From assembly GCA_037013495.1 (NCBI GenBank), contig CM072801.1, positions 81,825,816 to 81,889,815 on the forward strand: a stretch of 64,000 nucleotides of DNA, in the 5' to 3' direction. Made by a program: the position numbers and the translations under genes. The first letter of the stretch is position 1; the number at the start of each line of letters is the position of its first letter. This DNA comes from Hippophae tibetana. Taxonomy: Eukaryota > Streptophyta > Magnoliopsida > Rosales > Elaeagnaceae. Below are positions 1 through 13,815 of the stretch, piece after piece. A model generated the notes under the pieces. That model saw nothing but the letters and a program-made list of their open reading frames with translations. It was not told the DNA's origin and searched no databases.

Positions 1-363
1 ATTTGGTCATTAAATCTGTATTCTTCCTAAAAAACTATGGGAGCAGAAAAAGAAATTGGCTAGTTTTCATAATTTCAAATATAACAAAACATTTGATGAA
101 TGAGACTTCCAACATCAAATGACCATAACTTTTGACTAGGGTATCGTAACGACTATTATAATATATCAAATCGTAGCTCGTCTCGATCCATACAATAATT
201 GTTGGCCTCGGAATGGAACCTGATTTCTGTACCCAAATTCCATCATTTACATAACTTATCGAGGGTTTTAAGATTTTGTCGTAAATTTGCGGTTTACTTA
301 CCTTCGATATGATTCAATAGAGCGGTCAATGAGATATTGGTTCCGACAAAGGTTTCTTTATTT

Positions 364-726
364 ATTTGGTCATTAAATCTGTATTCTTCCTAAAAAACTA
401 TGGGAGCAGAAAAAGAAAGGGGCTAGTTTTCATAATTTCAAAAATAACAAAACATTTGATGAATGAGACTTCCAACATCAAATGACCATAACTTTTGACT
501 AGGGTATCGTAACGACTATTATAATATATCAAATCGGAGCTCGTCTCGATCCATACAATAATTGTTGGCCTCGGAATGGAACCTGATTTCTGTACCCAAA
601 TTCCATCGTTTACATAACTTATCGAGGGTTTTAAGATTTTGTCGTAAATTTGCGGTTTACTTACCTTAGATATGATTCAATAGAGCTGTCAATAAGATAT
701 TGGTTCCGATAAAGGTTTCTTTATTT
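364..726. repeat. Representative type B monomer
   Basis: This 363-bp unit shows the B lineage. It has AAAAAACTATGGG and CATAATTTC in the 5' third, then CAAATCGGAGCTCG, CTCGGAATGG, TTTCTGTACC, GGGTTTTAAG, ATTTGCGGTT, GATATGATTC and GGTTCCG. By hand count about 120 of 363 bases are G or C (33%), and there are 11 CpG dinucleotides, so CpG is not depleted. In this copy TTCGATATG reads TTAGATATG and the 3' end reads GTCAATAAG; both variants travel with the monomer just before an S monomer in the 1-25 kb region. Confidence 0.85.
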
Positions 727-1454
727 ATTTGGTCATTAAATCTGTATTCTTCCTAAAAACGTATGGGAGCAGAAAAAGAAAGGGGCTAGTTTTCAAAACT
801 TCAAAAATACGAAATCATTTGATGAATCAGACTTACAACATCAAATGACCATAACTTTTAACTAGGGTATCGTAACGACTATTATAATATATCAAAATCG
901 GAGCTCGTCTCGATCCATACAATAATTGTTGGCCTAGCATTGGAACCTGATTTCCGTACCCAAATTCCATATTTTACATAACTTATCGAGGGTTTGAAGA
1001 TTGTGTCGTAAATTTCCGGTTTACTTACTTTCGATTTGAATCAATAGAGCTGTAAATGAGATATTGGATCCGAAAAAAGTTTCTTTATTTATTTGGTCAT
1101 TAAATCTGAATTCTTCCTAAAAAACTATGGGAGCAGAAAAAGAAAGGGGCTAGTTTTCATAATTTCAAAAATAACAAAACATTTGATGAATCAGACTTTC
1201 AACATCAAATGACCATAACTTTTGACTGGGGTATCGTAACGACTATTGTAATATATCAAAATCGGTGCTCGTCTCGATCCATACAATAATTGTTGGCCTA
1301 GCATTGGAACCTGATTTCCGTACCCAAATTCCATCGTTTACATAACTTATAGAGGGTTTGAAGATTTTGTCGTAAATTTGCGGTTTACTTTCCTTCGATA
1401 TGATTCAATAGAGCTGTCAATGAGATATTGGTTCCGACAAAGGTTTCTTTATTT

Positions 1455-1818
1455 ATTTGGTCATTAAATCTGTATTCTTCCTAAAAACGTATGGGAGCAG
1501 AAAAAGAAAGGGGCTAGTTTTCAAAACTTCAAAAATACGAAAACATTTGATGAATCAGACTTCCAACATCAAATGACCATAACTTTTGACTGGGGTATCG
1601 TAACGACTATTATAATATATCAAAATCGGGGCTCGCCTCGATCCATACAATAATTGTTGGCCTAGCATTGGAACCTGATTTCCGTACCCAAATTCCATCG
1701 TTTACATAACTTATCGAGGGTTTTAAGATTTTATCGTAAATTTGCGGTTTACTTACTTTCGATTTGAATCAATAGAGCTGTCAATGAGATATTGGATCCG
1801 AAAAAGGTTTCTTTATTT
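1455..1818. repeat. Representative Q monomer
   Basis: Q carries AAAAACGTATGGG, CAAAACTTC, ATACGAAAACATTTG and the rare pair GGGGCTCG plus CGCCTCGATCC, then A-type CTAGCATTGG. Its 3' part is mixed: GGTTTTAAGATTTTATCG and ATTTGCGG (B-like) followed by TTTCGATTTG (A-like), GTCAATGAG (B-like) and GGATCCG (A-like). It is therefore a fixed recombinant of the two lineages. Near-identical Q units start at 4727, 6544, 7636, 8727, 19272 and 23271. A variant with ATATGAAAAC starts at 26179 and 28725. Q normally follows P and precedes R. Confidence 0.8.
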
Positions 1819-2545
1819 ATTTGGTCATTAAATCTTTATTCTTCCTAAAAAACTATGGGAGCAGAAAAAGAAAGGGGCTAGTTTTCATAATTTCAAATAT
1901 AACAAAACATTTGATGAATCAGACTTCCAACATCAAATGACCATAACTTTTGATTGGGGTATCGTAACGACTATTATAATATATCAAATCGGAGCTCGTC
2001 TCGATCCATACAATAATTGTTGGCCTCGGAATGGAACCTGATTTCTGTACCCAAATTCCATCGTTTACAGAACTTATCGAGGGTTTTAAGATTTTGTCGT
2101 AAATTTGCGGTTTACTTACCTTCGATATGATTCAATAGATCGGTCAATGAGATATTGGTTCCGACAAAGGTTTCTTTATTTATTTGGTCATTAAATCTTT
2201 ATTCTTCCTAAAAAACTATGGGAGCAGAAAAAGAAAGGGGCTAGTTTTCATAATTTCAAATATAACAAAACATTTGATGAATCAGACTTCCAACATCAAA
2301 TGACCATAACTTTTGATTGGGGTATCGTAACGACTATTATAATATATCAAATCGGAGCTCGTCTCGATCCATACAATAATTGTTGGCCTCGGAATGGAAC
2401 CTGATTTCTGTACCCAAATTCCATCGTTTACAGAACTTATGGAGGGTTTTAAGATTTTGTCGTAAATTTGTGGTTTACTTACCTTCGATATGATTCAATA
2501 GATCGGTCAATGAGATATTGGTTCCGACAAAAGGTTTCTTTATTT
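1819..2545. repeat. Adjacent near-identical R monomers
   Basis: Monomers 1819-2181 and 2182-2545 are almost identical R units. The differences I see are TATCGAGGG versus TATGGAGGG, TTTGCGG versus TTTGTGG, and one extra A before GGTTTC. This looks like a recent single-monomer duplication. It predates the 9-monomer duplication, because the same pair, with the same differences, sits at 5090-5816. Confidence 0.85.
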
Positions 2546-3272
2546 ATTTGGTCATTAAATCTGTATTCTTCCTAAAAAACTATGGGAGCAGAAAAAGAAA
2601 GGGGCTAGTTTTCATAATTTCAAAAATAACAAAACATTTGATGAATGAGACTTCCAACATCAAATGACCATAACTTTTGACTAGGGTATCGTAACGACTA
2701 TTATAATATATCAAAATCGGGGCTCGCCTCGATCCATACAATAATTGTTGGCCTAGCATTGGAACCTGATTTCCGTACCCAAATTCCATCGTTTACATAA
2801 CTTATCGAGGGTTTTAAGATTTTATCGTAAATTTGCGGTTTACTTACTTTCGATTTGAATCAATAGAGCTGTCAATGAGATATTGGATCCGAAAAAAATT
2901 TCTTTATTTATTTGGTCATTAAATCTGTATTCTTCCTAAAAAACTATGGGAGCAGAAAAAGAAAGGGGCTAGTTTTCATAATTTCAAATATAACAAAACA
3001 TTTGATGAATCAGACTTCCAACATCAAATGACCATAACTTTTGATTGGGGTATCGTAACGACTATTATAATATATCAAATCGGAGCTCGTCTCGATCCAT
3101 ACAATAATTGTTGGCTTCGGAATGGAACCTGATTTCTGTACCCAAATTCCATCGTTTACAGAACTTATCGAGGGTTTTAAGATTTTATCGTAAATTTGCG
3201 GTTTACTTACTTTCGATTTGAATCAATAGAGATGTCAATGAGATATTGGATCCGAAAAAGGTTTCTTCATTT

Positions 3273-6180
3273 ATTTGGTCATTAAATCTGTATTCTTCCT
3301 AAAAAACTATGGGAGCAGAAAAAGAAATTGGCTAGTTTTCATAATTTCAAATATAACAAAACATTTGATGAATGAGACTTCCAACATCAAATGACCATAA
3401 CTTTTGACTAGGGTATCGTAACGACTATTATAATATATCAAATCGTAGCTCGTCTCGATCCATACAATAATTGTTGGCCTCGGAATGGAACCTGATTTCT
3501 GTACCCAAATTCCATCATTTACATAACTTATCGAGGGTTTTAAGATTTTGTCGTAAATTTGCGGTTTACTTACCTTCGATATGATTCAATAGAGCGGTCA
3601 ATGAGATATTGGTTCCGACAAAGGTTTCTTTATTTATTTGGTCATTAAATCTGTATTCTTCCTAAAAAACTATGGGAGCAGAAAAAGAAAGGGGCTAGTT
3701 TTCATAATTTCAAAAATAACAAAACATTTGATGAATGAGACTTCCAACATCAAATGACCATAACTTTTGACTAGGGTATCGTAACGACTATTATAATATA
3801 TCAAATCGGAGCTCGTCTCGATCCATACAATAATTGTTGGCCTCGGAATGGAACCTGATTTCTGTACCCAAATTCCATCGTTTACATAACTTATCGAGGG
3901 TTTTAAGATTTTGTCGTAAATTTGCGGTTTACTTACCTTAGATATGATTCAATAGAGCTGTCAATTAGATATTGGTTCCGATAAAGGTTTCTTTATTTAT
4001 TTGGTCATTAAATCTGTATTCTTCCTAAAAACGTATGGGAGCAGAAAAAGAAAGGGGCTAGTTTTCAAAACTTCAAAAATACGAAATCATTTGATGAATC
4101 AGACTTACAACATCAAATGACCATAACTTTTAACTAGGGTATCGTAACGACTATTATAATATATCAAAATCGGAGCTCGTCTCGATCCATACAATAATTG
4201 TTGGCCTAGCATTGGAACCTGATTTCCGTACCCAAATTCCATATTTTACATTACTTATCGAGGGTTTGAAGATTGTGTCGTAAATTTCCGGTTTACTTAC
4301 TTTCTATTTGAATCAATAGAGCTGTAAATGAGATATTGGATCCGAAAAAAGTTTCTTTATTTATTTGGTCATTAAATCTGAATTCTTCCTAAAAAACTAT
4401 GGGAGCAGAAAAAGAAAGGGGCTAGTTTTCATAATTTCAAAAATAACAAAACATTTGATGAATCAGACTTTCAACATCAAATGACCATAACTTTTGACTG
4501 GGGTATCGTAACGACTATTGTAATATATCAAAATCGGTGCTCGTCTCGATCCATACAATAATTGTTGGCCTAGCATTGGAACCTGATTTCCGTACCCAAA
4601 TTCCATCGTTTACATAACTTATAGAGGGTTTGAAGATTTTGTCGTAAATTTGCGGTTTACTTTCCTTCGATATGATTCAATAGAGCTGTCAATGAGATAT
4701 TGGTTCCGACAAAGGTTTCTTTATTTATTTGGTCATTAAATCTGTATTCTTCCTAAAAACGTATGGGAGCAGAAAAAAAAGGGGCTAGTTTTCAAAACTT
4801 CAAAAATACGAAAACATTTGATGAATCAGACTTCCAACATCAAATGACCATAACTTTTGACTGGGGTATCGTAACGACTATTATAATATATCAAAATCGG
4901 GGCTCGCCTCGATCCATACAATAATTGTTGGCCTAGCATTGGAACCTGATTTCCGTACCCAAATTCCATCGTTTACATAACTTATCGAGGGTTTTAAGAT
5001 TTTATCGTAAATTTGCGGTTTACTTACTTTCGATTTGAATCAATAGAGCTGTCAATGAGATATTGGATCCGAAAAAGGTTTCTTTATTTATTTGGTCATT
5101 AAATCTTTATTCTTCCTAAAAAACTATGGGAGCAGAAAAAGAAAGGGGCTAGTTTTCATAATTTCAAATATAACAAAACATTTGATGAATCAGACTTCCA
5201 ACATCAAATGACCATAACTTTTGATTGGGGTATCGTAACGACTATTATAATATATCAAATCGGAGCTCGTCTCGATCCATACAATAATTGTTGGCCTCGG
5301 AATGGAACCTGATTTCTGTACCCAAATTCCATCGTTTACAGAACTTATCGAGGGTTTTAAGATTTTGTCGTAAATTTGCGGTTTACTTACCTTCGATATG
5401 ATTCAATAGATCGGTCAATGAGATATTGGTTCCGACAAAGGTTTCTTTATTTATTTGGTCATTAAATCTTTATTCTTCCTAAAAAACTATGGGAGCAGAA
5501 AAAGAAAGGGGCTAGTTTTCATAATTTCAAATATAACAAAACATTTGATGAATCAGACTTCCAACATCAAATGACCATAACTTTTGATTGGGGTATCGTA
5601 ACGACTATTATAATATATCAAATCGGAGCTCGTCTCGATCCATACAATAATTGTTGGCCTCGGAATGGAACCTGATTTCTGTACCCAAATTCCATCGTTT
5701 ACAGAACTTATGGAGGGTTTTAAGATTTTGTCGTAAATTTGTGGTTTACTTACCTTCGATATGATTCAATAGATCGGTCAATGAGATATTGGTTCCGACA
5801 AAAGGTTTCTTTATTTATTTGGTCATTAAATCTGTATTCTTCCTAAAAAACTATGGGAGCAGAAAAAGAAAGGGGCTAATTTTCATAATTTCAAAAATAA
5901 CAAAACATTTGATGAATGAGACTTCCAACATCAAATGACCATAACTTTTGACTAGGGTATCGTAACGACTATTGTAATATATCAAAATCGGAGCTCATCT
6001 CGATCCATACAATAATTATTGGCCTAGCATTGGAACTTGATTTCCGTACCCAAATTCCATCGTTCACATAACTTATCAAGGGTTTGAAGATTTTGTCGTA
6101 AATTTCCAGTTTACTTACCTTCGATATGATTCAATAGATCGGTCAATGAGATATTGGATCCGACAAAGGTTTCTTTATTT
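3273..6180. repeat. 9-monomer block, copy 2 (diverges near 5973)
   Basis: Monomers start at 3273, 3636, 3999 (S), 4363 (P), 4727 (Q), 5090 (R), 5453 (R) and 5817. The differences from copy 1 that I noted are A694 to T3966, A980 to T4252, G1033 to T4305, loss of the G equivalent to 1506 in the A-rich run at 4773-4780, and G2608 to A5879. Identity therefore exceeds 99.5% over about 2.7 kb. From about 5973 the last monomer switches to a different sequence, with GAGCTCATCTCG and GTTCACATAAC. That sequence recurs at about 10335-10475, offset 4363 bp or twelve monomers. Confidence 0.9.
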
Positions 6181-9100
6181 ATTTGGTCATTAAATCTGTA
6201 TTCTTCCTAAAAACGTATGGGAGCAGAAAAAGAAAGGGGCTAGTTTTCATAATTTCAAAAATAACAAAACATTTGATGAATGAGACTTCCAACATCAAAT
6301 GACCATAAGTTTTGACTAGCGTATCGTAACGACTATTATAATATATCAAATCGGAGCTCGTCTCGATCCATACAATAATTGTTGGCCTCGGAATGGAACC
6401 TAATTTCCGTACCCAAATTCCATCGTTTACATAACTTATAGAGGGTTTGAAGATTTTGTCGTAAATTTGCGGTTTACTTTCCTTCGATATGATTCAAAAG
6501 AGCTGTCAATGAGATATTGGTTCCGACAAAGGTTTCTTTATTTATTTGGTCATTAAATCTGTATTCTTCCTAAAAACGTATGGGAGCAGAAAAAGAAAGG
6601 GGCTAGTTTTCAAAACTTCAAAAATACGAAAACATTTGATGAATCAGACTTCCAACATCAAATGACCATAACTTTTGACTGGGGTATCGTAACGACTATT
6701 ATAATATATCAAAATCGGGGCTCGCCTCGATCCATACAATAATTGTTGGCCTAGCATTGGAACCTGATTTCCGTAACCCAAATTCCATCGTTTACATAAC
6801 TTATCGAGGGTTTTAAGATTTTATCGTAAATTTGCGGTTTACTTACTTTTGATTTGAATCAATAGAGCTGTCAATGAGATATTGGATCCGAAAAAGGTTT
6901 CTTTATTTATTTGGTCATTAAATCTGTATTCTTCCTAAAAAACTATGGGAGCAGAAAAAGAAAGGGGCTAGTTTTCATAATTTCAAAAATAACAAAACAT
7001 TTGATGAATGAGACTTCCAACATCAAATGACCATAACTTTTGACTAGGGTATCGTAACGACTATTGTAATATATCAAAATCGGAGCTCGTCTCGATCCAT
7101 ACAATAATTGTTGGCCTAGCATTGGAACCTGATTTCCGTACCCAAATTCCATCGTTTACATAACTTATAGAGGGTTTGAAGATTTTGTCGTGAATTAGCG
7201 GTTTACTTACTTTCGATTTGAATCAAGAGAGCTGTAAATGAGATATTGGATCCGACAAAGGTTTCTTTATTTATTTGGTCATTAAATCTGTATTCTTCCT
7301 AAAAACGTATGGGAGCAGAAAAAGAAAGGGGCTAGTTTTCATAATTTCAAAAATAACAAAACATTTGATGAATGAGACTTCCAACATCAAATGACCATAA
7401 GTTTTGACTAGGGTATCGTAACGACTATTATAATATATCAAATCGGAGCTCGTCTCGATCCATACAATAATTGTTGGCCTCGGAATGGAACCTAATTTCC
7501 GTACCCAAATTCCATCGTTTACATAACTTATAGAGGGTTTGAAGATTTTGTCGTAAATTTGCGGTTTACTTTCCTTCGATATGATTCAAAAGAGCTGTCA
7601 ATGAGATATTGGTTCCGACAAAGGTTTCTTTATTTATTTGGTCATTAAATCTGTATTCTTCCTAAAAACGTATGGGAGCAGAAAAAGAAAGGGGCTAGTT
7701 TTCAAAACTTCAAAAATACGAAAACATTTGATGAATCAGACTTCCAACATCAAATGACCATAACTTTTGACTGGGGTATCGTAACGACTATTATAATATA
7801 TCAAAATCGGGGCTCGCCTCGATCCATACAATAATTGTTGGCCTAGCATTGGAACCTGATTTCCGTACCCAAATTCCATCGTTTACATAACTTATCGAGG
7901 GTTTTAAGATTTTATCGTAAATTTGCGGTTTACTTACTTTCGATTTGAATCAATAGAGCTGTCAATGAGATATTGGATCCGAAAAAGGTTTCTTTATTTA
8001 TTTGGTCATTAAATCTGTATTCTTCCTAAAAAACTATGGGAGCAGAAAAAGAAAGGGGCTAGTTTTCATAATTTCAAATATAACAAAACATTTGATGAAT
8101 CAGACTTCCAACATCAAATGACCATAACTTTTGATTGGGGTATCGTAACGACTATTATAATATATCAAATCGGAGCTCGTCTCGATCCATACAATAATTG
8201 TTGGCCTCGGAATGGAACCTGATTTCTGTACCCAAATTCCATCGTTTACAGAACTTATCGAGGGTTTTAAGATTTTGTCGTAAATTTGCGGTTTACTTAC
8301 CTTCGATATGATTCAATAGATCGGTCAATGAGATATTGGTTCCGACAAAAGGTTTCTTTATTTATTTGGTCATTAAATCTGTATTCTTCCTAAAAAACTA
8401 TGGGAGCAGAAAAAGAAAGGGGCTAGTTTTCATAATTTCAAAAATAACAAAACATTTGATAAATGAGACTTCCAACATCAAATGACCATAACTTTTGACT
8501 AGGGTATCGTAACGACTATTGTAATATATCAAATCAGAGCTCGTCTCGATCCATACAATAATTGTTGGCCTCGGAATGGAACCTGATTTCCGTACCTAAA
8601 TTCCATCGTTTACATAACTTATAGAGGGTTTGAAGATTTTGTCGTAAATTTGCGGTTTACTTTCCTTCGATATGATTCAAAAGAGCTGTCAATGAGATAT
8701 TGGTTCCGACAAAGGTTTCTTTATTTATTTGGTCATTAAATCTGTATTCTTCCTAAAAACGTATGGGAGCAGAAAAAGAAAGGGGCTAGTTTTCAAAACT
8801 TCAAAAATACGAAAACATTTGATGAATCAGACTTCCAACATCAAATGACCATAACTTTTGACTGGGGTATCGTAACGACTATTATAATATATCAAAATCG
8901 GGGCTCGCCTCGATCCATACAATAATTGTTGGCCTAGCATTGGAACCTAATTTCCGTACCCAAATTCCATCGTTTACATAACTTATCGAGGGTTTTAAGA
9001 TTTTATCGTAAATTTGCGGTTTACTTACTTTCGATTTGAATCAATTGAGCTGTCAATGAGATATTGGATCCGAAAAAGGTTTCTTTATTTATTTGGTCAT

Positions 9101-9452
9101 TAAATCTGTATTCTTCCTAAAAAACTATGGGAGCAGAAAAAGAAAGGGGCTAGTTTTCATAATTTCAAATATAACAAAACATTTGATGAATCAGACTTCC
9201 AACATCAAATGACCATAACTTTTGATTGGGGTATCGTAACGACTATTATAATATATCAAATCGGAGCTCGTCTCGATCCATACAATAATTGTTGGCCTCG
9301 GAATGGAACCTGATTTCTGTACCCAAATTCCATCGTTTATAGAACTTATCGAGGGTTTTAAGATTTTGTCGTAAATTTGGGTTTACTTACCTTCGATATG
9401 ATTCAATAGATCGGTCAATGAGATATTGGTTCCGACAAAGGTTTCTTTATTT
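6181..9452. repeat. 3-monomer (P-Q-R) higher-order repeat, about three units
   Basis: Starts are 6181 (P), 6544 (Q), 6909, 7273 (P), 7636 (Q), 8000 (R), 8364 (P), 8727 (Q) and 9091 (R), giving a period of about 1091 bp. P units share TATAGAGGG, TTTCCTTCGATATG and the rare TTCAAAAGAG. Q units share GGGGCTCG and CGCCTCG. The third position varies: 6909 is not an R unit but a type A unit with GTGAATTAGCGG and AATCAAGAGAG. Monomer 6544 is 365 bp because of an inserted A in CCGTAACCCA. Confidence 0.85.
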
Positions 9453-12400
9453 ATTTGGTCATTAAATCTGTATTCTTCCTAAAAAACTATGGGAGCAGAA
9501 AAAGAAAGGGGCAAGTTTTCATAATTTCAAAAATAACAAAACATTTGATGAATGAGACTTCCAACATCAAATGACCATAACTTTTGACTAGGGTATCGTA
9601 ACGACTATTATAATATATCAAATCGGAGCTCGTCTCGATCCATACAATAATTGTTGGCCTTAGAATGGAACCTGATTTCTGTACCCAAATTCCATCGTTT
9701 ACATAACTTATCGAGGGTTTGAAGATTTTGTCGTAAATTTCCAGTTTACTTACTTTCTATTTGAATCAAGAGAACTGTAAATGAGATATTGGATCCGAAA
9801 AAAGTTTCTTTATTTATTTGGTCATTAAATCTGTATTCTTCCTAAAAAACTATGGGAGCAGAAAAAGAAAAGGGCTAGTTTTCATAATTTCAAAAATAAC
9901 AAAACATTTGATGAATCAGACTTTCAACATCAAATGACCATAACTTTTGACTGGGGTATCGTAACGACTATTGTAATATATCAAAATCGGTGCTCGTCTC
10001 GATCCATACAATAATTGTTGGCCTAGGAATGGAACCTGATTTCTGTACCCAAATTCCATCGTTTACATAACTTATCGAGGGTTTTAAGATTTTGTCGTAA
10101 ATTTGCGGTTTACTTACCTTAGATATGATTCAATAGAGCTATCAATGAGATATTGGTTCCGATAAAGGTTTCTTTATTTATTTCGTCATTAAATCTATAT
10201 TCTTCCTAAAAAACTATGGGAGCAGAAAAAGAAAGGGGCTAGTTTTCATAATTTCAAAAATAACAAAACATTTGATGAATGAGACTTCCAACATCAAATG
10301 ACCATAACTTTTGACTAGGGTATCGTAACGACTATTGTAATATATCAAAATCGGAGCTCATCTCGATCCATACAATAATTATTGGCCTAGCATTGGAACT
10401 TGATTTCCGTACCCAAATTCCATCGTTCACATAACTTATCAAGGGTTTGAAGATTTTGTCGTAAATTTCCAGTTTACTTACTTTCGATTTGAATCAATAG
10501 AGCTGTCAATGAGATATTGGATCCGAAAAAGGTTTCTTTATTTATTTGGTCATTAAATCTGTATTCTTCCTAAAAAACTATGGGAGCAGAAAAAGAAAGG
10601 GGCTAGTTTTCATAATTTCAAATATAACAAAACATTTGATGAATCAGACTTCCAACATCAAATTACCATAACTTTTTATTGGGGTATCGTAACGACTATT
10701 ATAATATATCAAATCGGAGCTCGTCTCGATCCATACAATAATTGTTGGCCTAGCATTGGAACCTGATTTCCGTACCCAAATTCCATCGTTTACATAACTT
10801 ATAGAGGGTTTGAAGATTTTGTCGTAAATTAGAGGTTTACTTACTTTCGATTTGAATCAAGAGAGCTGTAAATGAGATATTGGATCCGACAAAGGTTTCT
10901 TTATTTATTTGGTCATTAAATCTGTATTCTTCCTAAAAACGTATGGGAGCAGAAAAAGAAAGGGGCTAGTTTTCATAATTTCAAAAATAACAAAACATTT
11001 GATGAATCAGACTTCCAACATCAAATGACCATAACTTTTGATTGGGGTATCGTAACGACTATTATAATATATCAAATCGGAGCTCGTCTCGATCCATACA
11101 ATAATTGTTGGCCTCGGAATGGAACCTGATTTCTGTACCCAAATTCCATCATTTACAGAACTTATCGAGGGTTTTAAGATTTTGTCGTAAATTTGTGGTT
11201 TACTTACCTTCGATATGATTCAATAGATCGGTCAATGAGATATTGGTTCCGACAAAAGGTTTCTTTATTTATTTGGTCATTAAATCTGTATTCTTCCTAA
11301 AAAACTATGGGAGCAGAAAAAGAAAGGGGCTAGTTTTCATAATTTCAAATATAACAAAACATTTGATGAATCAGACTTCCAACATCAAATGACCATAACT
11401 TTTGATTGGGGTATCGTAACGACTATTATAATATATCAAATCGGAGCTCGTCTCGATCCATACAATAATTGTTGGCCTCGGAATGGAACCTGATTTCTGT
11501 ACCCAAATTCCATCGTTTACAGAACTTATCGAGGGTTTTAAGATTTTGTCGTAAATTTGCGGTTTACTTACCTTCCATTTGAATCAAGAGAGTTGTAAAT
11601 GAGATATTGGTTCCGACAAAGGTTTCTTTATTTATTTGGTCATTAAATCTGTATTCTTCCTAAAAAACTATGGGAGCAGAAAAAGAAAGGGGCTAGTTTC
11701 ATAATTTCAAAAATAACAAAACATTTGATGAATGAGACTTCCAACATCAAATGACCATAACTTTTGACTAGGGTATCGTAACGACTATTATAATATATCA
11801 AATCGGAGCTCGTCTCGATCCATACAATAATTGTTGGCCTCAGAATGGAACCTAATTTCTATACCCAAATTCCATCGTTTACATAACTTATCGAGGGTTT
11901 GAAGATTTTGTCGTAAATTTCCAGTTTACTTACTTTCGATTTGAATCAAGAGAGCTGTAAATGAGATATTGGATCCGACAAAGGTTTCTTTATTTATTTG
12001 GTCATTAAATCTGTATTCTTCCTAAAAACGTATGGGAGCAGAAAAAGAAAGGGGCTAGTTTTCATAATTTCAAAAATAACAAAACATTTGATGAATGAGA
12101 CTTCCAACATCAAATGACCATAAGTTTTGACTAGGGTATCGTAACGACTATTATAATATATCAAATCGGAGCTCGTCTCGATCCATACAATAATTGTTGG
12201 CCTCGGAATGGAACCTGATTTCTGTACCCAAATTCCATCGTTTACATAACTTATCGAGGGTTTTAAGATTTTGTCGTAAATTTGCGGTTTACTTACCTTA
12301 GATATGATTCAATAGAGCTGTCAATGAGATATTGGTTCCGATAAAGGTTTCTTTATTTATTTGGTCATTAAATCTGTATTCTTCCTAAAAACGTATGGGA

Positions 12401-13815
12401 GCAGAAAAAGAAAGGGGCTAGTTTTCAAAACTTCAAAAATACGAAATCATTTGATGAATCAGACTTCCAACATCAAATGACCATAACTTTTAACTAGGGT
12501 ATCGTAACGACTATTATAATATATCAAAATCGGAGCTCGTCTCGATCCATACAATAATTGTTGGCCTAGCATTGGAACCTGATTTCCGTACCCAAATTCC
12601 ATCTTTTACATAACTTATCGAGGGTTTGAAGATTTTGTCATAAATTTCCGGTTTACTTACTTTCGATTTGAATCAATAGAGCTATAAATGAGATATTGGA
12701 TCCGAAAAAGGTTTCTTTATTTATTTGGTCATTAAATCTGTATTCTTCCTAAAAACGTATGGGAGCAGAAAAAGAAACGGGCTACTTTTCATAATTTCAA
12801 AAATAACAAAACATTTGATGAATCAGACTTTCAACATCAAATGACCATAACTTTTGACTGGGGTATCGTAACGACTATTGTAATATATCAAAATCGGAGC
12901 TCGTCTCGATCCATACAATAATTGTTGGCCTAGCATTGGAACCTGATTTCCGTACCCAAATTCCATCGTTTACATAACTTATCGAGGGTTTGAAGATTTT
13001 GTCGTAAATTTGCGGTTTACTTACTTTCGATTTGAATCAATAGATCTGTAAATGAGATATTGGATCCGAAAAAGGTTTCTTTATTTATTTGGTCATTAAA
13101 TCTGTCCTCTTCCTAAAAACGTATGGGAGCAGAAAAAGAAACGGGCTAGTTTTCATAATTTCAATAATAACAAAACATTTGATGAATCATACTTTCAACA
13201 TCAAATGACCATAACTTTTGACTGGGGTATCGTAACGACTATTATAATATATCAAAATCGGGGCTCGTCTCGATCCATACAATAATTGTTGGCCTAGCAC
13301 TGGAACCTGATTTCCGTACCCAAATTCCATCGTTTACATAACTTATCGAGGGTTTTAAGATTTTATCGTAAATTTGCGGTTTACTTACTTTCGATTTGAA
13401 TCAAAGAGAGCTGTAAATGAGATATTGGATGCGAAAAAAGTTTCTTTATTTATTTGGTCATTAAATCTGTATTCTTCCTAAAAATGTATGGGAGCAGAAA
13501 AAGAAAGGGGCTAGTTTTCAAAACTTCAAAAATATGAAAACATTTGATGAATCAGACTTCCAACATCAAATGACCATAACTTTTGACTGGGGTATCGTAA
13601 CCACTATTATAATATATCAAAATCGGGGCTCGTCTCGATCCATACAATAATTGTTGGCCTAGCAATGGAACCTGATTTCCGTACCCAAATTCCATCGTTT
13701 ACATAACTTATCGAGGGTTTTAAGATTTTATCGTAAATTTGCGGTTTACTTACTTTCGATTTGAATCAATAGAGCTGTAAATGAGATATTGGATCCGAAA
13801 AAAGTTTCTTTATTT
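9453..13815. repeat. Heterogeneous satellite segment, monomers 27-38
   Basis: Starts are 9453, 9816, 10180, 10544, 10907, 11271, 11634, 11996, 12359 (S), 12723, 13087 and 13452. There is no clean higher-order period. Fragments match earlier blocks: 10180 resembles 5817, the 3' part of 10544 resembles that of 6909 (GTCGTAAATTAG), and the 5' part of 11996 resembles 7273 (ATAAGTTTTGACTAGG). Private changes include TTTCGTCATT at 10181, CATACTTTC near 13188, a lost T in GGCTAGTTTCAT near 11695, and CCACTATT near 13602. No gene or foreign insertion is present. Confidence 0.85.

Larger units (their letters stand above)
1..3272. repeat. 9-monomer block, copy 1
   Basis: Monomers start at 1, 364, 727 (S), 1091 (P), 1455 (Q), 1819 (R), 2182 (R), 2546 and 2910. 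Bases 1 to about 2702 are repeated almost perfectly at 3273 to about 5973, an offset of 3272 bp, nine monomers. The eighth monomer has a B-like 5' half and a Q-like 3' half. The ninth (2910-3272) is R-like with an A-type 3' end ending in GGATCCGAAAAAGG. The order B-B-S-P-Q-R reappears near 18.2 and 22.2 kb. Confidence 0.9.
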
